A stretch of 64,000 bases of DNA from Aureimonas sp. Leaf324 (GCF_001423245.1 NZ_LMOH01000026.1:246187-310186), one strand, 5' to 3'. Numbered from the stretch's first letter, positions 8,450-22,875 are shown. Notes: generated by a model from the sequence alone, not told the origin. Numbers and translations: made by a program.

Positions 8450-8935
8450 GGGCCTGGTACTCCTTCAACGCGCGGCTGGCACGAGCCGGCCCTTCGCGAC
8501 GAGGAGCCGGGCCGCGGCAAAGCCGGAACGTGTCGGCCGCGTTGATGAGGAGGTACCGCTCGAAGTCGATTTGCACAGGTCGAGACATCGATACCCGGAT
8601 GCCGATCGCGGTCGAAGCCGCGTCCATCAATGCACGCGATGCCCCGCCTCGACGCTGCCGCGTCCCGGCCGGTGTGGCGCGCGTCGCCCTGCGCCGCGCC
8701 GGTCGAAAGCGGGCGCGAAACGCGCCTCGCCGCAACCGCCCTCTCTTCGTCCTTCGTCCTTGTCGCGCGAGCCATCGTCGTCCGTGCGGATCCGCCGCAA
8801 CGTGTCGGTGGAGACCTGCCCGCCGACGGCGGGTGGTCGGCCGGCAGCTGGCCGGCTTGAGGAATGGGTGCGTCGGTTAAGGTCGAGCGGCTATAGTCCC
8901 GGCCGCCGGAGGGGTCCGGCCGGAGAGATCATCGC
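8450..8935. other. Intergenic region without a convincing gene
   Basis: About 485 bp between the divergent DUF2231 and transglycosylase genes. Several frames stay open on both strands, but their products are Arg/Pro/Ala-rich with no family motif and no ribosome-binding site. The only regulatory-looking element is CCGGAGAG, 8 nt before the TTG start of the transglycosylase. Promoters for both neighbours must lie here but could not be assigned. Confidence 0.5.
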
Positions 8936-11628
<2,693 letters not shown>

Positions 11629-11662
11629 GAAGCGCGCGCGTCCGTCGCGGCGCGAAGGCGTG

Positions 11663-13051
11663 TCAGGCGGCGGGCGCGAGCGCCCGTTGCACGGCGTCGT
11701 GGAACAAGGCCCGGCGCTTGCCGGCCCGCTTGCCCGCATAGAGCGCCTCGTCGGCCTGGCGCAGGAGCGCGAGCGGGTCGGTGCTGTCGCCGGGCGCCAG
11801 CGACAGGCCGACCGTCGCGCTGACCGAGGCTTCCGCCCCGCCGCCGAGCGCGATCGGCTTCTCGATCGCCGCGATGAAGCGCCGCGCGAGGCCGTCCAGC
11901 CGGCCGCGGTCGCCGCGACCCGAGAACAGAAGAAGCGCGAACTCGTCGCCGCCGAGACGGGCCACCGTGTCGCGCTCGGCGACGAGCTCGCGCAACCGGG
12001 TGGCCACCGTGCACAGCACCTTGTCGCCTTCGGCATGGCCGTGGCGGTCGTTGACCGCCTTGAACCCGTCGAGATCGAGATAGGCGACCGCGAACGGCGC
12101 GCCGCCCTCGCCAAGCGCCCGCGCGGCGGCATCCAGCCGCTCGAACAGGAGGACGCGGTTGGGAAGATCGGTCAGCGCGTCGTGCGTCGCGCGGTGGACG
12201 CTCGCGGCCACGATCCGCGAGGAGGACCGCACCTGTCCGGTCCCGGTCCAGATCAGGAGCCCGAAGGCGACGGCGACCGCAAGCCAGATCGGGATGGCGA
12301 CCCGCAGGAGGTCGTCGCCCGGCCGCTCGCCGTCCCAGGCGAGCCGGGCGATCGTGCGGCCCTCGGCGTCGACGATCGTCTCGCTCGCCGCCGCCTCGAA
12401 CGACGGCGCTTCCAGCCGCAGATGCGCCAGCGGATAGGCGCGCTCGAACTGCGCGAGCGTCTTGTCGTCGAGCGCGTCGATGAGGATCAGGACGTGGCGC
12501 TCGGCCTCGGCCGGCTGGTCGTGCTCGCTGCGCCGGATGATCGCGGCGGCGGCGATCGCCGGGCCCGCGCTGCTGAGAAGAAGACCGGACGCGGCGCCCT
12601 CGCCCGTCGGCGAGACCGCCGCGCGCACGATGGCCTCGGCTCCGTCCGGCAGCAGCGCGGACACGGGCGCCGAGATGCGTTCGCCGTGATCGGCCGCGTA
12701 GTCAGCCCGTCCGTCCGGACCGACCACCAGCGCCATGTCGAAACCGTAGTGGCTGGACGACCAGAAACCGATGTTCTCGTCGCTCCAGGCGGCGTCGGGT
12801 TCGGCGACGAGGTTTTCGTAGGCCTCGTCCCAGGTGCCGTAATCGAGCGCGATCTTGCGCATGTACTCGCCGCGCATGGCGAGCGCGCTGCGCACGAGCC
12901 GGATTTCCTCGCCCTCGGCCGCGCGCGTCTGGTGCGCGGCGACGACCCACACCGCCGCCAGAAGGCCGACGAGGAGGAGCGCCACCAGACCGATCATCGG
13001 CAGCAGCACGCGTCGAACGAGGTGGGTGTATGCCTTTTGCGAGGCGATCAT
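11663..13051 (-). CDS. CHASE4-GGDEF diguanylate cyclase
   Basis: A 462-aa membrane sensor making cyclic di-GMP. A first TM helix (about residues 14-38) precedes a periplasmic CHASE4 domain with the diagnostic DYGTWDEAYENL. A second TM helix (about 260-280, VAIPIWLAVAVAFGLLIW) leads to a GGDEF domain (about 300-455) with DALTDLPNR, AYLDLDGFKAVND and the intact active site RLGGDEF, so cyclase activity is expected. The inhibitory I-site is degenerate: the Asp five residues before GGDEF is kept, but the Arg three residues earlier is Ala. AAGG lies 7 nt before the ATG. The gene runs toward the chemoreceptor and lies downstream of the small lipoprotein gene. The ligand of CHASE4 is unknown. Confidence 0.9.
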   Translation of the reverse strand: MIASQKAYTHLVRRVLLPMIGLVALLLVGLLAAVWVVAAHQTRAAEGEEIRLVRSALAMRGEYMRKIALDYGTWDEAYENLVAEPDAAWSDENIGFWSSSHYGFDMALVVGPDGRADYAADHGERISAPVSALLPDGAEAIVRAAVSPTGEGAASGLLLSSAGPAIAAAAIIRRSEHDQPAEAERHVLILIDALDDKTLAQFERAYPLAHLRLEAPSFEAAASETIVDAEGRTIARLAWDGERPGDDLLRVAIPIWLAVAVAFGLLIWTGTGQVRSSSRIVAASVHRATHDALTDLPNRVLLFERLDAAARALGEGGAPFAVAYLDLDGFKAVNDRHGHAEGDKVLCTVATRLRELVAERDTVARLGGDEFALLLFSGRGDRGRLDGLARRFIAAIEKPIALGGGAEASVSATVGLSLAPGDSTDPLALLRQADEALYAGKRAGKRRALFHDAVQRALAPAA

Positions 13052-13161
13052 GTCGGACCTTCGGCGTCTCTCCGCCTAAGCTGGCGGATCCTGCCGAAGA
13101 ATCGGTAAGCGGCAGGGGAAATTCCCCTGCCCTGGTGAATCGTTGCTTTCGAGATCGGTCG

Positions 13162-13341
13162 CTATTCGGCGGCCGGGGCCCCGTTGGTGGCGACGCCGGG
13201 CGTGTTCGACGATCCCGCGCTGCCCGTCGGGCCGTCGCCGCTGCCCGTCCGCTTGCCGGCGGTCGGGTTGCAGGCGGCGAGCGACAGGGCGGCCGCGACG
13301 AGAAGCGCGCCCCTGGCGAGAGAAACCGTGCGGGTCGTCAT
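13162..13341 (-). CDS. Small lipoprotein, 59 aa
   Basis: The minus strand encodes MTTRTVSLARGALLVAAALS followed by LAAC, a textbook lipoprotein signal with the lipidated Cys at residue 24. The mature part is only about 36 residues, rich in Gly, Ser, Thr and Pro, and ends APAAE. The ATG overlaps the stop of the upstream acidic-protein gene (ATGA), so the two are probably translationally coupled. Nothing more can be said of the function. Such short lipoproteins are often entericidin-like or envelope-stress peptides, but no family motif is visible. Confidence 0.65.
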   Translation of the reverse strand: MTTRTVSLARGALLVAAALSLAACNPTAGKRTGSGDGPTGSAGSSNTPGVATNGAPAAE

Positions 13342-13541
13342 GACGGGTGCGCCTCGGTCTCGTCCTCGCCTTCGCCCTCGCCCTCGCCCTCGCCTTGGAG
13401 CGAAGCCGCGATGCGCTCCGCCTCGGCCTCGTCGACCACGACCGGACGACCGCTGTCGTCGGGAAGGCCCCCGGCGCTCTGTCCGATCGACGCGTCGCGG
13501 GGCCGGTCGTTCGCCCCGTCCGTGATCTTGGGATGGTTCAT
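13338..13541 (-). CDS. Small acidic protein with a Gly-Glu repeat, 67 aa
   Basis: Product starts MNHPKITDGANDRPRDASIG and ends with GEGEGEGEGEDETEAHPS. No family is recognised. The repeat is encoded by tandem GCCCTC units (plus-strand view, about 13364-13393), so copy number may vary by slippage. GGAG lies 8 nt before the ATG at 13541, which decides the start over an earlier in-frame one. It overlaps the small lipoprotein gene by 4 nt, forming a two-gene unit upstream of the GGDEF gene. The polar, unstructured sequence suggests a soluble disordered protein; function unknown. Confidence 0.6.
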   Translation of the reverse strand: MNHPKITDGANDRPRDASIGQSAGGLPDDSGRPVVVDEAEAERIAASLQGEGEGEGEGEDETEAHPS

Positions 13542-13760
13542 CGGATCAACTCCATCTGAGATGCAGGACCAACGCGCCAAGCGCCGGGTTGGATGCCGGG
13601 TTGTTTCGTCGCGGCTGGCGACCCTGCCGCCGACCGGTGCTCACTTTGGAGACGATGAGGTCACCGGCGCGCGTCTCGACAGGGAACAGCCGAGGGGGCA
13701 CCTGTCGCCCATCGTGCGGCCTTCCGTGCCGCCCTCCGTTCCGGCGTCAGGAGATGCCCC

Positions 13761-14777
13761 ATGAAGTCCATCGGTTTTCTGTCCTTCGGCCATTGGTCGC
13801 CCTCGGCCCGCTCGGCCACGCGCTCGGCCGCCGACGTCCTTCTCCAGTCGATCGATCTCGCAGTCGCCGCGGAGGAGCTCGGCGCGAACGGCGCCTATTT
13901 CCGCGTCCACCATTTCGCCCGCCAGCTCGCCTCGCCGTTTCCGCTCCTGGCGGCGGTCGGCGCGAGGACGCGCCGCATCGAGATCGGCACCGGCGTCATC
14001 GACATGCGCTACGAGAACCCGCACTACATGGTGGAGGACGCGGGCGCCGCCGACCTCATCGCGGGCGGTCGCCTGCAGCTCGGCCTCAGCCGCGGGTCGC
14101 CCGAGCAGGTGATCGACGGCTGGCGCCATTTCGGCCACCTGCCACGCCCCGGCGAAAGCGACGCCGACATGGGCCGGCGGCATACCGAGACGTTTCTCGA
14201 TCTCCTGCGGGGCGAGGGCTTTGCTGAGCCGAACCCGCGTCCGATGTTCCCCAACCCGCCGGGACGCTTGCGCCTCGAGCCGCATTCGGAAGGCTTGCGC
14301 GAGCGGATCTGGTGGGGCTCGGCGTCGGATGCGACCGCGGTCTGGGCGGCGCAGCAGGGCATGAACCTTCAAAGCTCGACGCTGAAGGCCGACGAGACCG
14401 GCGAGCCGTTCCATGTCCAGCAGGCCCGGCAGATCCGCGCCTACCGCGCGGCCTTCGAGGCGGCCGGGCACCAGCGGCGGCCGCGCGTCTCCGTGTCACG
14501 CTCGATCTTTGCGATCGTGAGCGATCTCGACCGGGCCTATTTCGGCGGCGACGCGTCGCACGACCAGGTCGGCGTCATCGACAACATGCGCGCCGTGTTC
14601 GGCCGCTCCTATGCGGCCGAGCCGGACCGGCTCGTGGACGAGTTGCGGCGCGACGAGGCGATCGGGGAGGCCGACACGCTGCTCCTGACCGTGCCGAACC
14701 AGCTCGGCGTCGCCTACAACACCCATGTGATCGAGGCGATCCTCACCCACGTCGCCCCGGCGCTCGGCTGGCGCTGA
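13761..14777 (+). CDS. LLM-class flavin-dependent oxidoreductase
   Basis: A 338-aa luciferase-like monooxygenase-fold protein, a class that uses reduced FMN or F420 to oxidise small molecules. Seen are IGFLSFGHWSP at the start, ANGAYFRVHHFARQLASPFP (luciferase-family histidine pair), RRIEIGTGVIDMRYENP, AADLIAGGRLQLGLSRGSPE and a C-terminal DTLLLTVPNQLGVAYNTHVI. GGAG lies 7 nt before the ATG. It converges with the GNAT gene 6 bp downstream. The substrate cannot be inferred; the tail differs from alkanesulfonate monooxygenase. Confidence 0.83.
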   Translation: MKSIGFLSFGHWSPSARSATRSAADVLLQSIDLAVAAEELGANGAYFRVHHFARQLASPFPLLAAVGARTRRIEIGTGVIDMRYENPHYMVEDAGAADLIAGGRLQLGLSRGSPEQVIDGWRHFGHLPRPGESDADMGRRHTETFLDLLRGEGFAEPNPRPMFPNPPGRLRLEPHSEGLRERIWWGSASDATAVWAAQQGMNLQSSTLKADETGEPFHVQQARQIRAYRAAFEAAGHQRRPRVSVSRSIFAIVSDLDRAYFGGDASHDQVGVIDNMRAVFGRSYAAEPDRLVDELRRDEAIGEADTLLLTVPNQLGVAYNTHVIEAILTHVAPALGWR

Positions 14778-14783
14778 GCCCGG

Positions 14784-15383
14784 CTATTCGAAGATTGGGA
14801 CGTGGGGCGCCGCGTCCCGCGGCAAGAGGCCGGCAAGGCGCGGGTCGTCGTTGATCTCGACCTCCTGGCCGACCGCCGTGAAGCCCGATCGCGCGTAGAA
14901 GGCGAGCGCGCGCGGGTGGTCCATGGTGTTGGTGTGGAGCCAGAGGCGCGTCGCGCCGGACGCGAAGGCGTGGGCGATCGCGTGGTTCATCAGGCGCCGC
15001 GCGGCGCCGGTCGCTTGGCGCGCGGCGGTGACGCCGAAATACTTGATCTCGCAGTCGCCCCCGCCGCCCCGCCAGTCGAACTCCAGAAGCCCTTCGAGGC
15101 GCCCGCCGACGCGCTCGCCGAAGACCTGCGTCTCGGGGCTCGCGAGTTGCGCTTCCAGCGTCTCGCGCGCCATGAACAGGCGGGTGAGCCAGAGATAGTC
15201 CTGCCCGACGCGGCGGAAGAGGTCGAGATAGTCGTCCGCCGGGATGCCTTCGAGCGACACGACCTCGCCGTCGAGACCCGCCGGCACCGGGCGGGGCGGG
15301 GCGGGCTCGCGCATTTCCAGCGTGGTGGCGATCGCCGCGATCTTGCCGCGGCCGATCGGGGTGAAGCGGGGCGTCTCGCTCAT
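14784..15383 (-). CDS. GNAT family N-acetyltransferase
   Basis: A 199-aa protein whose residues about 40-185 form a GNAT domain, transferring an acetyl group from acetyl-CoA to an amine. The acetyl-CoA loop is the segment GVTAARQATGAARRLMNHAI, with the expected R/Q-x-x-G-x-A pattern, followed by LWLHTNTMDHPRALAFYARS and GFTAVGQE, a typical beta-bulge and C-terminal strand. GAGGA lies 6 nt before the ATG. It is transcribed after rpsA, separated by the rpsA terminator, so it is probably its own unit. Substrate unknown. Confidence 0.8.
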   Translation of the reverse strand: MSETPRFTPIGRGKIAAIATTLEMREPAPPRPVPAGLDGEVVSLEGIPADDYLDLFRRVGQDYLWLTRLFMARETLEAQLASPETQVFGERVGGRLEGLLEFDWRGGGGDCEIKYFGVTAARQATGAARRLMNHAIAHAFASGATRLWLHTNTMDHPRALAFYARSGFTAVGQEVEINDDPRLAGLLPRDAAPHVPIFE

Positions 15384-15458
15384 GGCGGGTCCTCGGGAAC
15401 GTCCGTGATCGCGAGCCGGATGCCACGCCGCCGGGTGCCGGGCAAGGCACGGCCGAAC

Positions 15459-15492
15459 AAAAAAGACCCGCGCCGGTCGCCCGGCGCGGGTC
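15459..15492 (-). terminator. rpsA Rho-independent terminator
   Basis: On the minus strand GACCCGCGCC (15492-15483) pairs with GGCGCGGGTC (15474-15465) around an 8-nt loop, followed by six T residues (15464-15459). It lies about 50 nt past the rpsA stop. The plus strand shows the same stem followed by TCTCTCTGTC. Confidence 0.85.
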
Positions 15493-15511
15493 TCTCTGTC
15501 TCACGTGAAAC

Positions 15512-15529
15512 GGGCGGCGAGAGCCGCCC
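15512..15529 (-). terminator. Extra GC hairpin just after rpsA
   Basis: GGGCGGC (15512-15518), loop GAGA, GCCGCCC (15523-15529), 10 nt past the rpsA stop and before the strong terminator. It has the same stem and spacing as the hairpins at 459, 2078 and 4586 and may protect the mRNA 3' end. Confidence 0.5.
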
Positions 15530-15539
15530 GGATCGAAGC

Positions 15540-17240
15540 TTACTCGGCGTCGCGCTTGTTCATCGCGGCGGCGAGGATGTCGCCGAGAGAAGCGCCGGAG
15601 TCGGTCGAGCCGTACTGCGCGACGGCCTCCTTCTCCTCGGCGATCTGCAGCGCCTTGATCGACACGCCGACGCGGCGGGCCTTCTTGTCGAACTGCGTGA
15701 CGCGCGCGTCGACCTTCTGGCCGACCGAGAACTTCTCGGGGCGCTGGTCGTCGCGGTCGCGGCCGAGATCGTTGCGGCGGATGAAGGCGGAGTACTCGGT
15801 GTCCAGGATCTGGACCTCGATGCCGCCCTCGTTCACCGACGTGACCTCGCAGGTGACGATCGCGCCGCGGCGCAGGTCGCCGGCCTCGGGGGCCGAGGTG
15901 ACGGCGTCGCCGCCGACCTGCTTGATGCCGAGCGAGATGCGCTCCTTCTCGACGTCGACGTCGAGAACCTGGGCGCGCACGGTGTCACCCTTGTTGAACT
16001 CGTCGATGACCTGCTCGCCCGGACGCGACCAGTCGAGGTCCGACAGGTGGACCATGCCGTCCACGTCGCCCTCGAGGCCGATGAACAGGCCGAACTCGGT
16101 CTTGTTCTTGACCTCGCCCTCGACGATCGTGCCGACCGGGAACTGGTCGCGGAACGCTTCCCAGGGGTTCTGGAGCGTCTGCTTGAGGCCGAGCGAGATG
16201 CGGCGCTTGACCGGATCGACCTCGAGCACCACCACTTCGACTTCCTGGGAGGTCGAGAGGATCTTGCCCGGATGGACGTTCTTCTTGGTCCAGCTCATCT
16301 CGGAGACGTGGATCAGGCCTTCGATGCCCGGCTCCAGCTCGACGAAGGCGCCGTAGTCGGTGATGTTGGTCACGCGACCGGAGACCTTCACGCCCATCGG
16401 GTACTTGACGCCGATGCCCTCCCAGGGATCCGCCTCGAGCTGCTTCATGCCGAGCGAGATGCGGTGGGTTTCCTGGTTGATGCGGATGATCTGCACCTTA
16501 ACCGACTGGCCGATCTGGAGGATCTCGGTCGGGTGGTTGACGCGGCGCCAGGCCATGTCCGTCACGTGGAGCAGGCCGTCGATGCCGCCGAGGTCGACGA
16601 ACGCACCGTAGTCGGTGATGTTCTTGACCACGCCGTCGACGATCTGGCCTTCCTCGAGGTTCTGGACGATCTCCGAACGCTGCTCGGCGCGGCTCTCCTC
16701 GAGGACCGTGCGGCGCGACACGACGATGTTGCCGCGGCGCTTGTCCATCTTGAGGATCTGGAACGGCTGCGGGGTGTTCATCAGCGGGCCGACGTCGCGG
16801 ATCGGACGGATGTCGACCTGGCTGCGCGGCAGGAAGGCCACGGCGCCGTCGAGGTCGACCGTGAAGCCGCCCTTGACCTGGTTGAAGATCTGGCCTTCGA
16901 CCTTCTCGCCGGCGTTGAACTTGACCTCGAGCTTGACCCAGCTCTCCTCGCGGCGCGCCTTGTCGCGCGACAGGACGGCTTCGCCCAGCGCGTTCTCGAT
17001 GCGCTCGACGTAGATGTCGACGACGTCGCCGACCTTGAGGGTGGTCTCGCCGCCCTTCTGGCCGAATTCCTTGAGGGCGACGCGGCCCTCGACCTTCAGA
17101 CCGGCGTCGATGACGGCCATGTCCTTCTCGATCGCGACGACCGTTCCCTTGACCACGGCGCCTTCGGCGACATCGTTCTCATGGAAGGACGCTTCGAGAA
17201 GCGCGGCGAAATCGTCGCGCGAAACTGCTGCGTTGGACAT
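15540..17240 (-). CDS. rpsA: 30S ribosomal protein S1
   Basis: A 566-aa protein made of six S1 RNA-binding repeats, which bring mRNA to the small ribosomal subunit. The repeats show the usual signatures, for example [81 protein letters not shown] and [20 protein letters not shown]. Length and ending [14 protein letters not shown] match alphaproteobacterial S1. AAGGAG lies 6 nt before the ATG. It follows aroA and cmk on the same strand, the standard order in Rhizobiales. The roughly 265-bp gap to cmk probably holds its own promoter and an S1 autoregulation site. Confidence 0.97.
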   Translation of the reverse strand: MSNAAVSRDDFAALLEASFHENDVAEGAVVKGTVVAIEKDMAVIDAGLKVEGRVALKEFGQKGGETTLKVGDVVDIYVERIENALGEAVLSRDKARREESWVKLEVKFNAGEKVEGQIFNQVKGGFTVDLDGAVAFLPRSQVDIRPIRDVGPLMNTPQPFQILKMDKRRGNIVVSRRTVLEESRAEQRSEIVQNLEEGQIVDGVVKNITDYGAFVDLGGIDGLLHVTDMAWRRVNHPTEILQIGQSVKVQIIRINQETHRISLGMKQLEADPWEGIGVKYPMGVKVSGRVTNITDYGAFVELEPGIEGLIHVSEMSWTKKNVHPGKILSTSQEVEVVVLEVDPVKRRISLGLKQTLQNPWEAFRDQFPVGTIVEGEVKNKTEFGLFIGLEGDVDGMVHLSDLDWSRPGEQVIDEFNKGDTVRAQVLDVDVEKERISLGIKQVGGDAVTSAPEAGDLRRGAIVTCEVTSVNEGGIEVQILDTEYSAFIRRNDLGRDRDDQRPEKFSVGQKVDARVTQFDKKARRVGVSIKALQIAEEKEAVAQYGSTDSGASLGDILAAAMNKRDAE

Positions 17241-17505
17241 TCGTTCTCCTTGCGACCCCGCCTCTATCCAAGGCTCGGGGCATCGCGCCGGGGGTTCGTC
17301 GCTACAGGGCCGTCCGGCCGGTTCCGCCCCCGGCCACGCCCGCGCTTTGCGGAAGGGCTGGAGGCACGGAGCCGTGCCGCCTCAGAGGCGACAGGTCCGT
17401 TTCGGCGCGAGGAACCGGCGGCCGGCGGTGAATTCTCATATTCCGGAACGCATGCGCGCCGCCCGGCACCGGCCCTTGGAGGGTTCGGCGTTGGACGGCT
17501 CGGCG

Positions 17506-20015
<2,510 letters not shown>

Positions 20016-20070
20016 CTAACATGCGTCGCCCGGTGCGTCACGCACGACGCTTGCGCCTGCGTTCGGCAGT

Positions 20071-20098
20071 CTTTGACAAGCCGGGGCACAGGACGCTA
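20071..20098 (+). promoter_or_regulatory. Candidate promoter of the TIGR02300 gene
   Basis: TTGACA (20071-20076) and GCTAAG (20093-20098) are 16 bp apart, about 110 nt before the TIGR02300 start. The -35 is perfect and the -10 weak. It lies in the divergent region with aroA. Assignment is by eye. Confidence 0.4.
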
Positions 20099-20210
20099 AG
20101 GGACCACCGATTTTTCGACGGGAACGATCGGCCGTCGCCCGGTTTCTCCCAACGACCTTCGAACGGCCGCTTCCACGGCCCGCCCCTCCCCCGTCCGCGA
20201 GGCCCAAGCC

Positions 20211-20639
20211 ATGGCAAAACCCGAACTCGGCACCAAACGTATCGACCCGGAAACGGGCCGCAAGTTCTACGATCTGGGCAAGGACCCGATCGTCTCGCCC
20301 TTCACGGGCAAGAGCTATCCGCTCTCGTTCTTCGAGACCGTCAAGGCGCCCCCGCGCGCCTCGCGCATCAAACAGGACGAGGAGGAGCAGGAGGTCGAGG
20401 TGACCGAGGTCGCCGACACCGACGAGGAGACGGTTTCGCTCGCCGACGTCGCCGAGGACGAGGACGCAGGCTCGTCCAGCGATCTGCCGAACGTCGACGG
20501 CAACGAGGATGACGACGTCGTCGTCGACGACGACGACGATGCGGACGAGGACGACACGTTCCTGGCCGACGACGAGGACGAGGACGACGACATGACCGAC
20601 ATCATCGGCGGCGGTCGCGACGACGAGGACGACGCCTGA
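20211..20639 (+). CDS. TIGR02300 family acidic protein
   Basis: A 142-aa protein of the TIGR02300 family, found in most Rhizobiales next to aroA. The conserved N terminus reads GTKRIDPETGRKFYDLGKDP and IVSPFTGKSYP; the rest is a long Asp/Glu-rich tail, strongest after residue 50, ending in DDEDDA. The tail makes it very acidic and probably disordered. The function of the family is unknown. A strong terminator follows 25 nt after the stop, then tRNA-Ala. The conserved head and position leave little doubt that the gene is real. Confidence 0.9.
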   Translation: MAKPELGTKRIDPETGRKFYDLGKDPIVSPFTGKSYPLSFFETVKAPPRASRIKQDEEEQEVEVTEVADTDEETVSLADVAEDEDAGSSSDLPNVDGNEDDDVVVDDDDDADEDDTFLADDEDEDDDMTDIIGGGRDDEDDA

Positions 20640-20664
20640 ACGGGCAGGGAACTCCGGTTCTGCG

Positions 20665-20701
20665 GGGGCGGCGAGGGAAATCCTCCCGCCCCTTCTTTTT
20701 T
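20665..20701 (+). terminator. Rho-independent terminator after the TIGR02300 gene
   Basis: Eleven base pairs with one bulged C (20665-20676 with 20682-20692) around GAAAT, followed by TTCTTTTTT. It separates the TIGR02300 gene from tRNA-Ala. Confidence 0.9.
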
Positions 20702-20798
20702 CGCTTGCGCTCCCGTCAGCATTGTCATACCTAGCCGCCACACCGGTCGCGGGGCCAGCCCAAGGGTCCCGACACGATGTCCGCCGCGAGGCGGCGAT

Positions 20799-20874
<76 letters not shown>

Positions 20875-21058
20875 CTTCTCTCCGACCGCCTCACCGCCGA
20901 TCCGAACGAATCGCCCGCGACCTGCGTCGTCGGGCTTTCTGCCGTTCGGGCTTCCCCTCGCACGCCGGCTTTCCCGCCGGCCGGGTTCGCCGTATGAGGG
21001 CGCGGCCCGTGCGAGGGCCGGGGCGGCCGGCGGGCGCGATGTCGGCGCCTCGGGGCGA

Positions 21059-22282
21059 ATGGGGGATGACTTGGGTTCGTCGAGCGCAGCAGCGCCCTGG
21101 GGCTATCTTGCCCTCCTCGCCGTCTGGCCTGTGGCGCTCAGCGTCGCCGACGGGCTGTCGCGCTGGCGGCCCGGCCCGGCGACCGCGATGGCTCGTCTCG
21201 GATCGCTCGACGGCGTGCGCGGCTTTCTCGCGCTGGCCGTGATGGCGCATCACTTCCGCATCGCCTGGAACTGGCGCCTCACGGGGCGCTGGGAACTGCC
21301 GGCGGAAACGCTCTTCAAGAACCTCGGCCCGGCCGGCGTGATCGTGTTCTTCATGATCACCGGCTTCCTGTTCTGGGGCAAGCTGGTGGGCGCGGGGGGA
21401 CGCCTCGACGTGCGATGCTTCGTGATCGCGCGCGTGTTCCGGATCTATCCCGCCTATCTCCTGTCGCTCGCCGCGATCGCGGCCCTGTCCTGGCTGGCGG
21501 CCGACACCGTGTCGGCGCTGCCGGCGTCGCAGGCCTGGAAGAGCCTCTGGACCTGGCTCACCTTCGGCTTCGATCCCGACCTCGGCTTTCGCGGCACGCC
21601 GGAGGCGCATCTCATCAATGCCGGCGTCATCTGGACCCTCCAGTACGAATGGGTCTTCTACGCCGCCCTGCCCGTCATCGGGCTGACCCTCCTCGCGCTA
21701 CGGCCGGGTGCCGGTTCGCGCGTCGCGGCCCTCGTGATTCTCTGCGCGCTGATGAGCCTCGCCCCCGCCGCCCCGCTCGGCTGGTTCCAGTGGCACATCG
21801 CGGCCGGCTTCGCCTACGGGGCCCTGACCTACGAGGCGCTCCGTCTGCCGCCGCTGGCGGGCGCCCTTCGCGGGGCGGCGGCCTCGATCCTTGGCCTGGT
21901 CGCACTCGGGGTCATGCTGGCGCTTCCCGGCTATCCGTTCGGGGCGCTCGCCTTTCTGCTCCTGTGGGGACCATTCCTCGCGGTGGCGGCCGGCAACACG
22001 ATGTTCGGGGTCCTCGCCTCGCGCCCGGCCGTCGCGCTCGGCGACGCGAGCTACAGCCTCTATCTCTTCCACGGGCTCTTCGTGTTCGCCTTCTTCCGCC
22101 TGGTGCCGGGAGAGGTGCTCGGCCATGCCGCGGTCTGGCTCGGCCTGCCGCTCGTGGCCGCAGCGACGAGCCTCTTGGCGCTGGCCTGCTTCCGCCTTGT
22201 CGAGGCGCCGTCGATCGCCATGGGCCGTCGGCTGGCCGGAGAACGTCGACCCGTGCGCGCGAGCGAGGAGGTCGCCCCTTGA
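21059..22282 (+). CDS. Acyltransferase family 3 membrane protein
   Basis: A roughly 407-aa polytopic protein of the acyltransferase 3 family, which moves acetyl or other acyl groups onto cell-surface sugars. The family start is LGSLDGVRGFLALAVMAHHF with the catalytic His in MAHHF; FFMITGFLFWGKL, RVFRIYPAYLLSL and the C-terminal LGDASYSLYLFHGLF are also typical. About ten TM helices can be drawn. An extra N-terminal helix (WGYLALLAVWPVALSVADGL) precedes the domain if translation begins at 21059. That start has no good ribosome-binding site, so the true start may be a later one such as the ATG before ARLGSLDG. The acceptor is unknown. Confidence 0.8.
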   Translation: MGDDLGSSSAAAPWGYLALLAVWPVALSVADGLSRWRPGPATAMARLGSLDGVRGFLALAVMAHHFRIAWNWRLTGRWELPAETLFKNLGPAGVIVFFMITGFLFWGKLVGAGGRLDVRCFVIARVFRIYPAYLLSLAAIAALSWLAADTVSALPASQAWKSLWTWLTFGFDPDLGFRGTPEAHLINAGVIWTLQYEWVFYAALPVIGLTLLALRPGAGSRVAALVILCALMSLAPAAPLGWFQWHIAAGFAYGALTYEALRLPPLAGALRGAAASILGLVALGVMLALPGYPFGALAFLLLWGPFLAVAAGNTMFGVLASRPAVALGDASYSLYLFHGLFVFAFFRLVPGEVLGHAAVWLGLPLVAAATSLLALACFRLVEAPSIAMGRRLAGERRPVRASEEVAP

Positions 22283-22584
22283 GGGACGCTCCCACCCGCC
22301 CATCAGGATCGCCGGAGGACCGCGTCGGGCGCGGGACCCTTGACCGCGAAGTGTTTGTCGTTCCGCGACCGGACCGGCCTTGCCGACGCGAATATTCGAC
22401 ATAATGCGGATGCCGGTTGCCAAAGGACGGCTAAAACCGTAAGGATTGCCCATCGAACTTTGTCGGTCGATCCCTTTTTTCAGCGTGACGCTGACTGAAC
22501 GATCCTCTTCTACACTGTCGATTTCTGCATCGATGTGCATTCGGCGCAGCGAGCAATCCACTTTGTCTGAAAAGGGACACTGTC
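22283..22584 (+). other. Leader region of the cold-shock gene
   Basis: About 300 bp with no gene. It is poorer in GC than its surroundings, with runs such as CGAATATTCGACATAATG and CCCTTTTTTCAGCG. A small stem TCAGC/GCTGA (about 22480-22494) lies in it. AAGGGA occurs 9 nt before the cold-shock start. A long structured 5' leader is usual for csp mRNAs, which may be what this is; no promoter could be fixed. Confidence 0.4.
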
Positions 22585-22794
22585 ATGCCGAACGGAACCG
22601 TCAAGTTCTACAACGACACCAAGGGCTTCGGCTTCATCGCTCCGGACGAGGGCGGCAACGACGTCTTCGTGCACGCCTCGGCGCTCGAGCGCTCCGGCAT
22701 GCGCGGTCTGGCCGAGGGCCAGAAGGTCAGCTTCGAAGTCGTCGCCGACCGCCGCTCGGGCAAGAACGCCGCCGAGAACATCAAGGCTCTCTGA
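22585..22794 (+). CDS. Cold-shock domain protein (Csp family)
   Basis: A 69-aa single cold-shock domain, an RNA chaperone that melts secondary structure. The RNA-binding motifs KGFGFIAP (RNP1) and DVFVHASAL (RNP2) are intact, and the protein has the standard length. AAGGGA lies 9 nt upstream of the ATG. A perfect terminator follows about 55 nt after the stop, so it is a single-gene unit. Whether it is cold-induced or constitutive cannot be told from the sequence; the long AT-richer leader hints at post-transcriptional control. Confidence 0.95.
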   Translation: MPNGTVKFYNDTKGFGFIAPDEGGNDVFVHASALERSGMRGLAEGQKVSFEVVADRRSGKNAAENIKAL

Positions 22795-22850
22795 GCGGCA
22801 GCGCCCCCCGCCGCAGGCGGGACGGCCGCGCCCATCGAGGATCATGTGAA

Positions 22851-22875
22851 GGCCGGGCCATGCCCGGCCTTTTTT
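22851..22875 (+). terminator. Rho-independent terminator of the csp gene
   Basis: GGCCGGGC (22851-22858), loop CAT, GCCCGGCC (22862-22869), then six T residues. Confidence 0.93.

Noticed and set aside
8530-8880. Short frames in the gap before the transglycosylase, on both strands
   Set aside because: They lack ribosome-binding sites, are Arg/Pro-rich and run into neighbouring genes out of frame.
13364-13393. GCCCTC repeats considered as a CRISPR or intergenic satellite
   Set aside because: They are 6-bp units without spacers and encode the Gly-Glu run of a small protein with a good start site.
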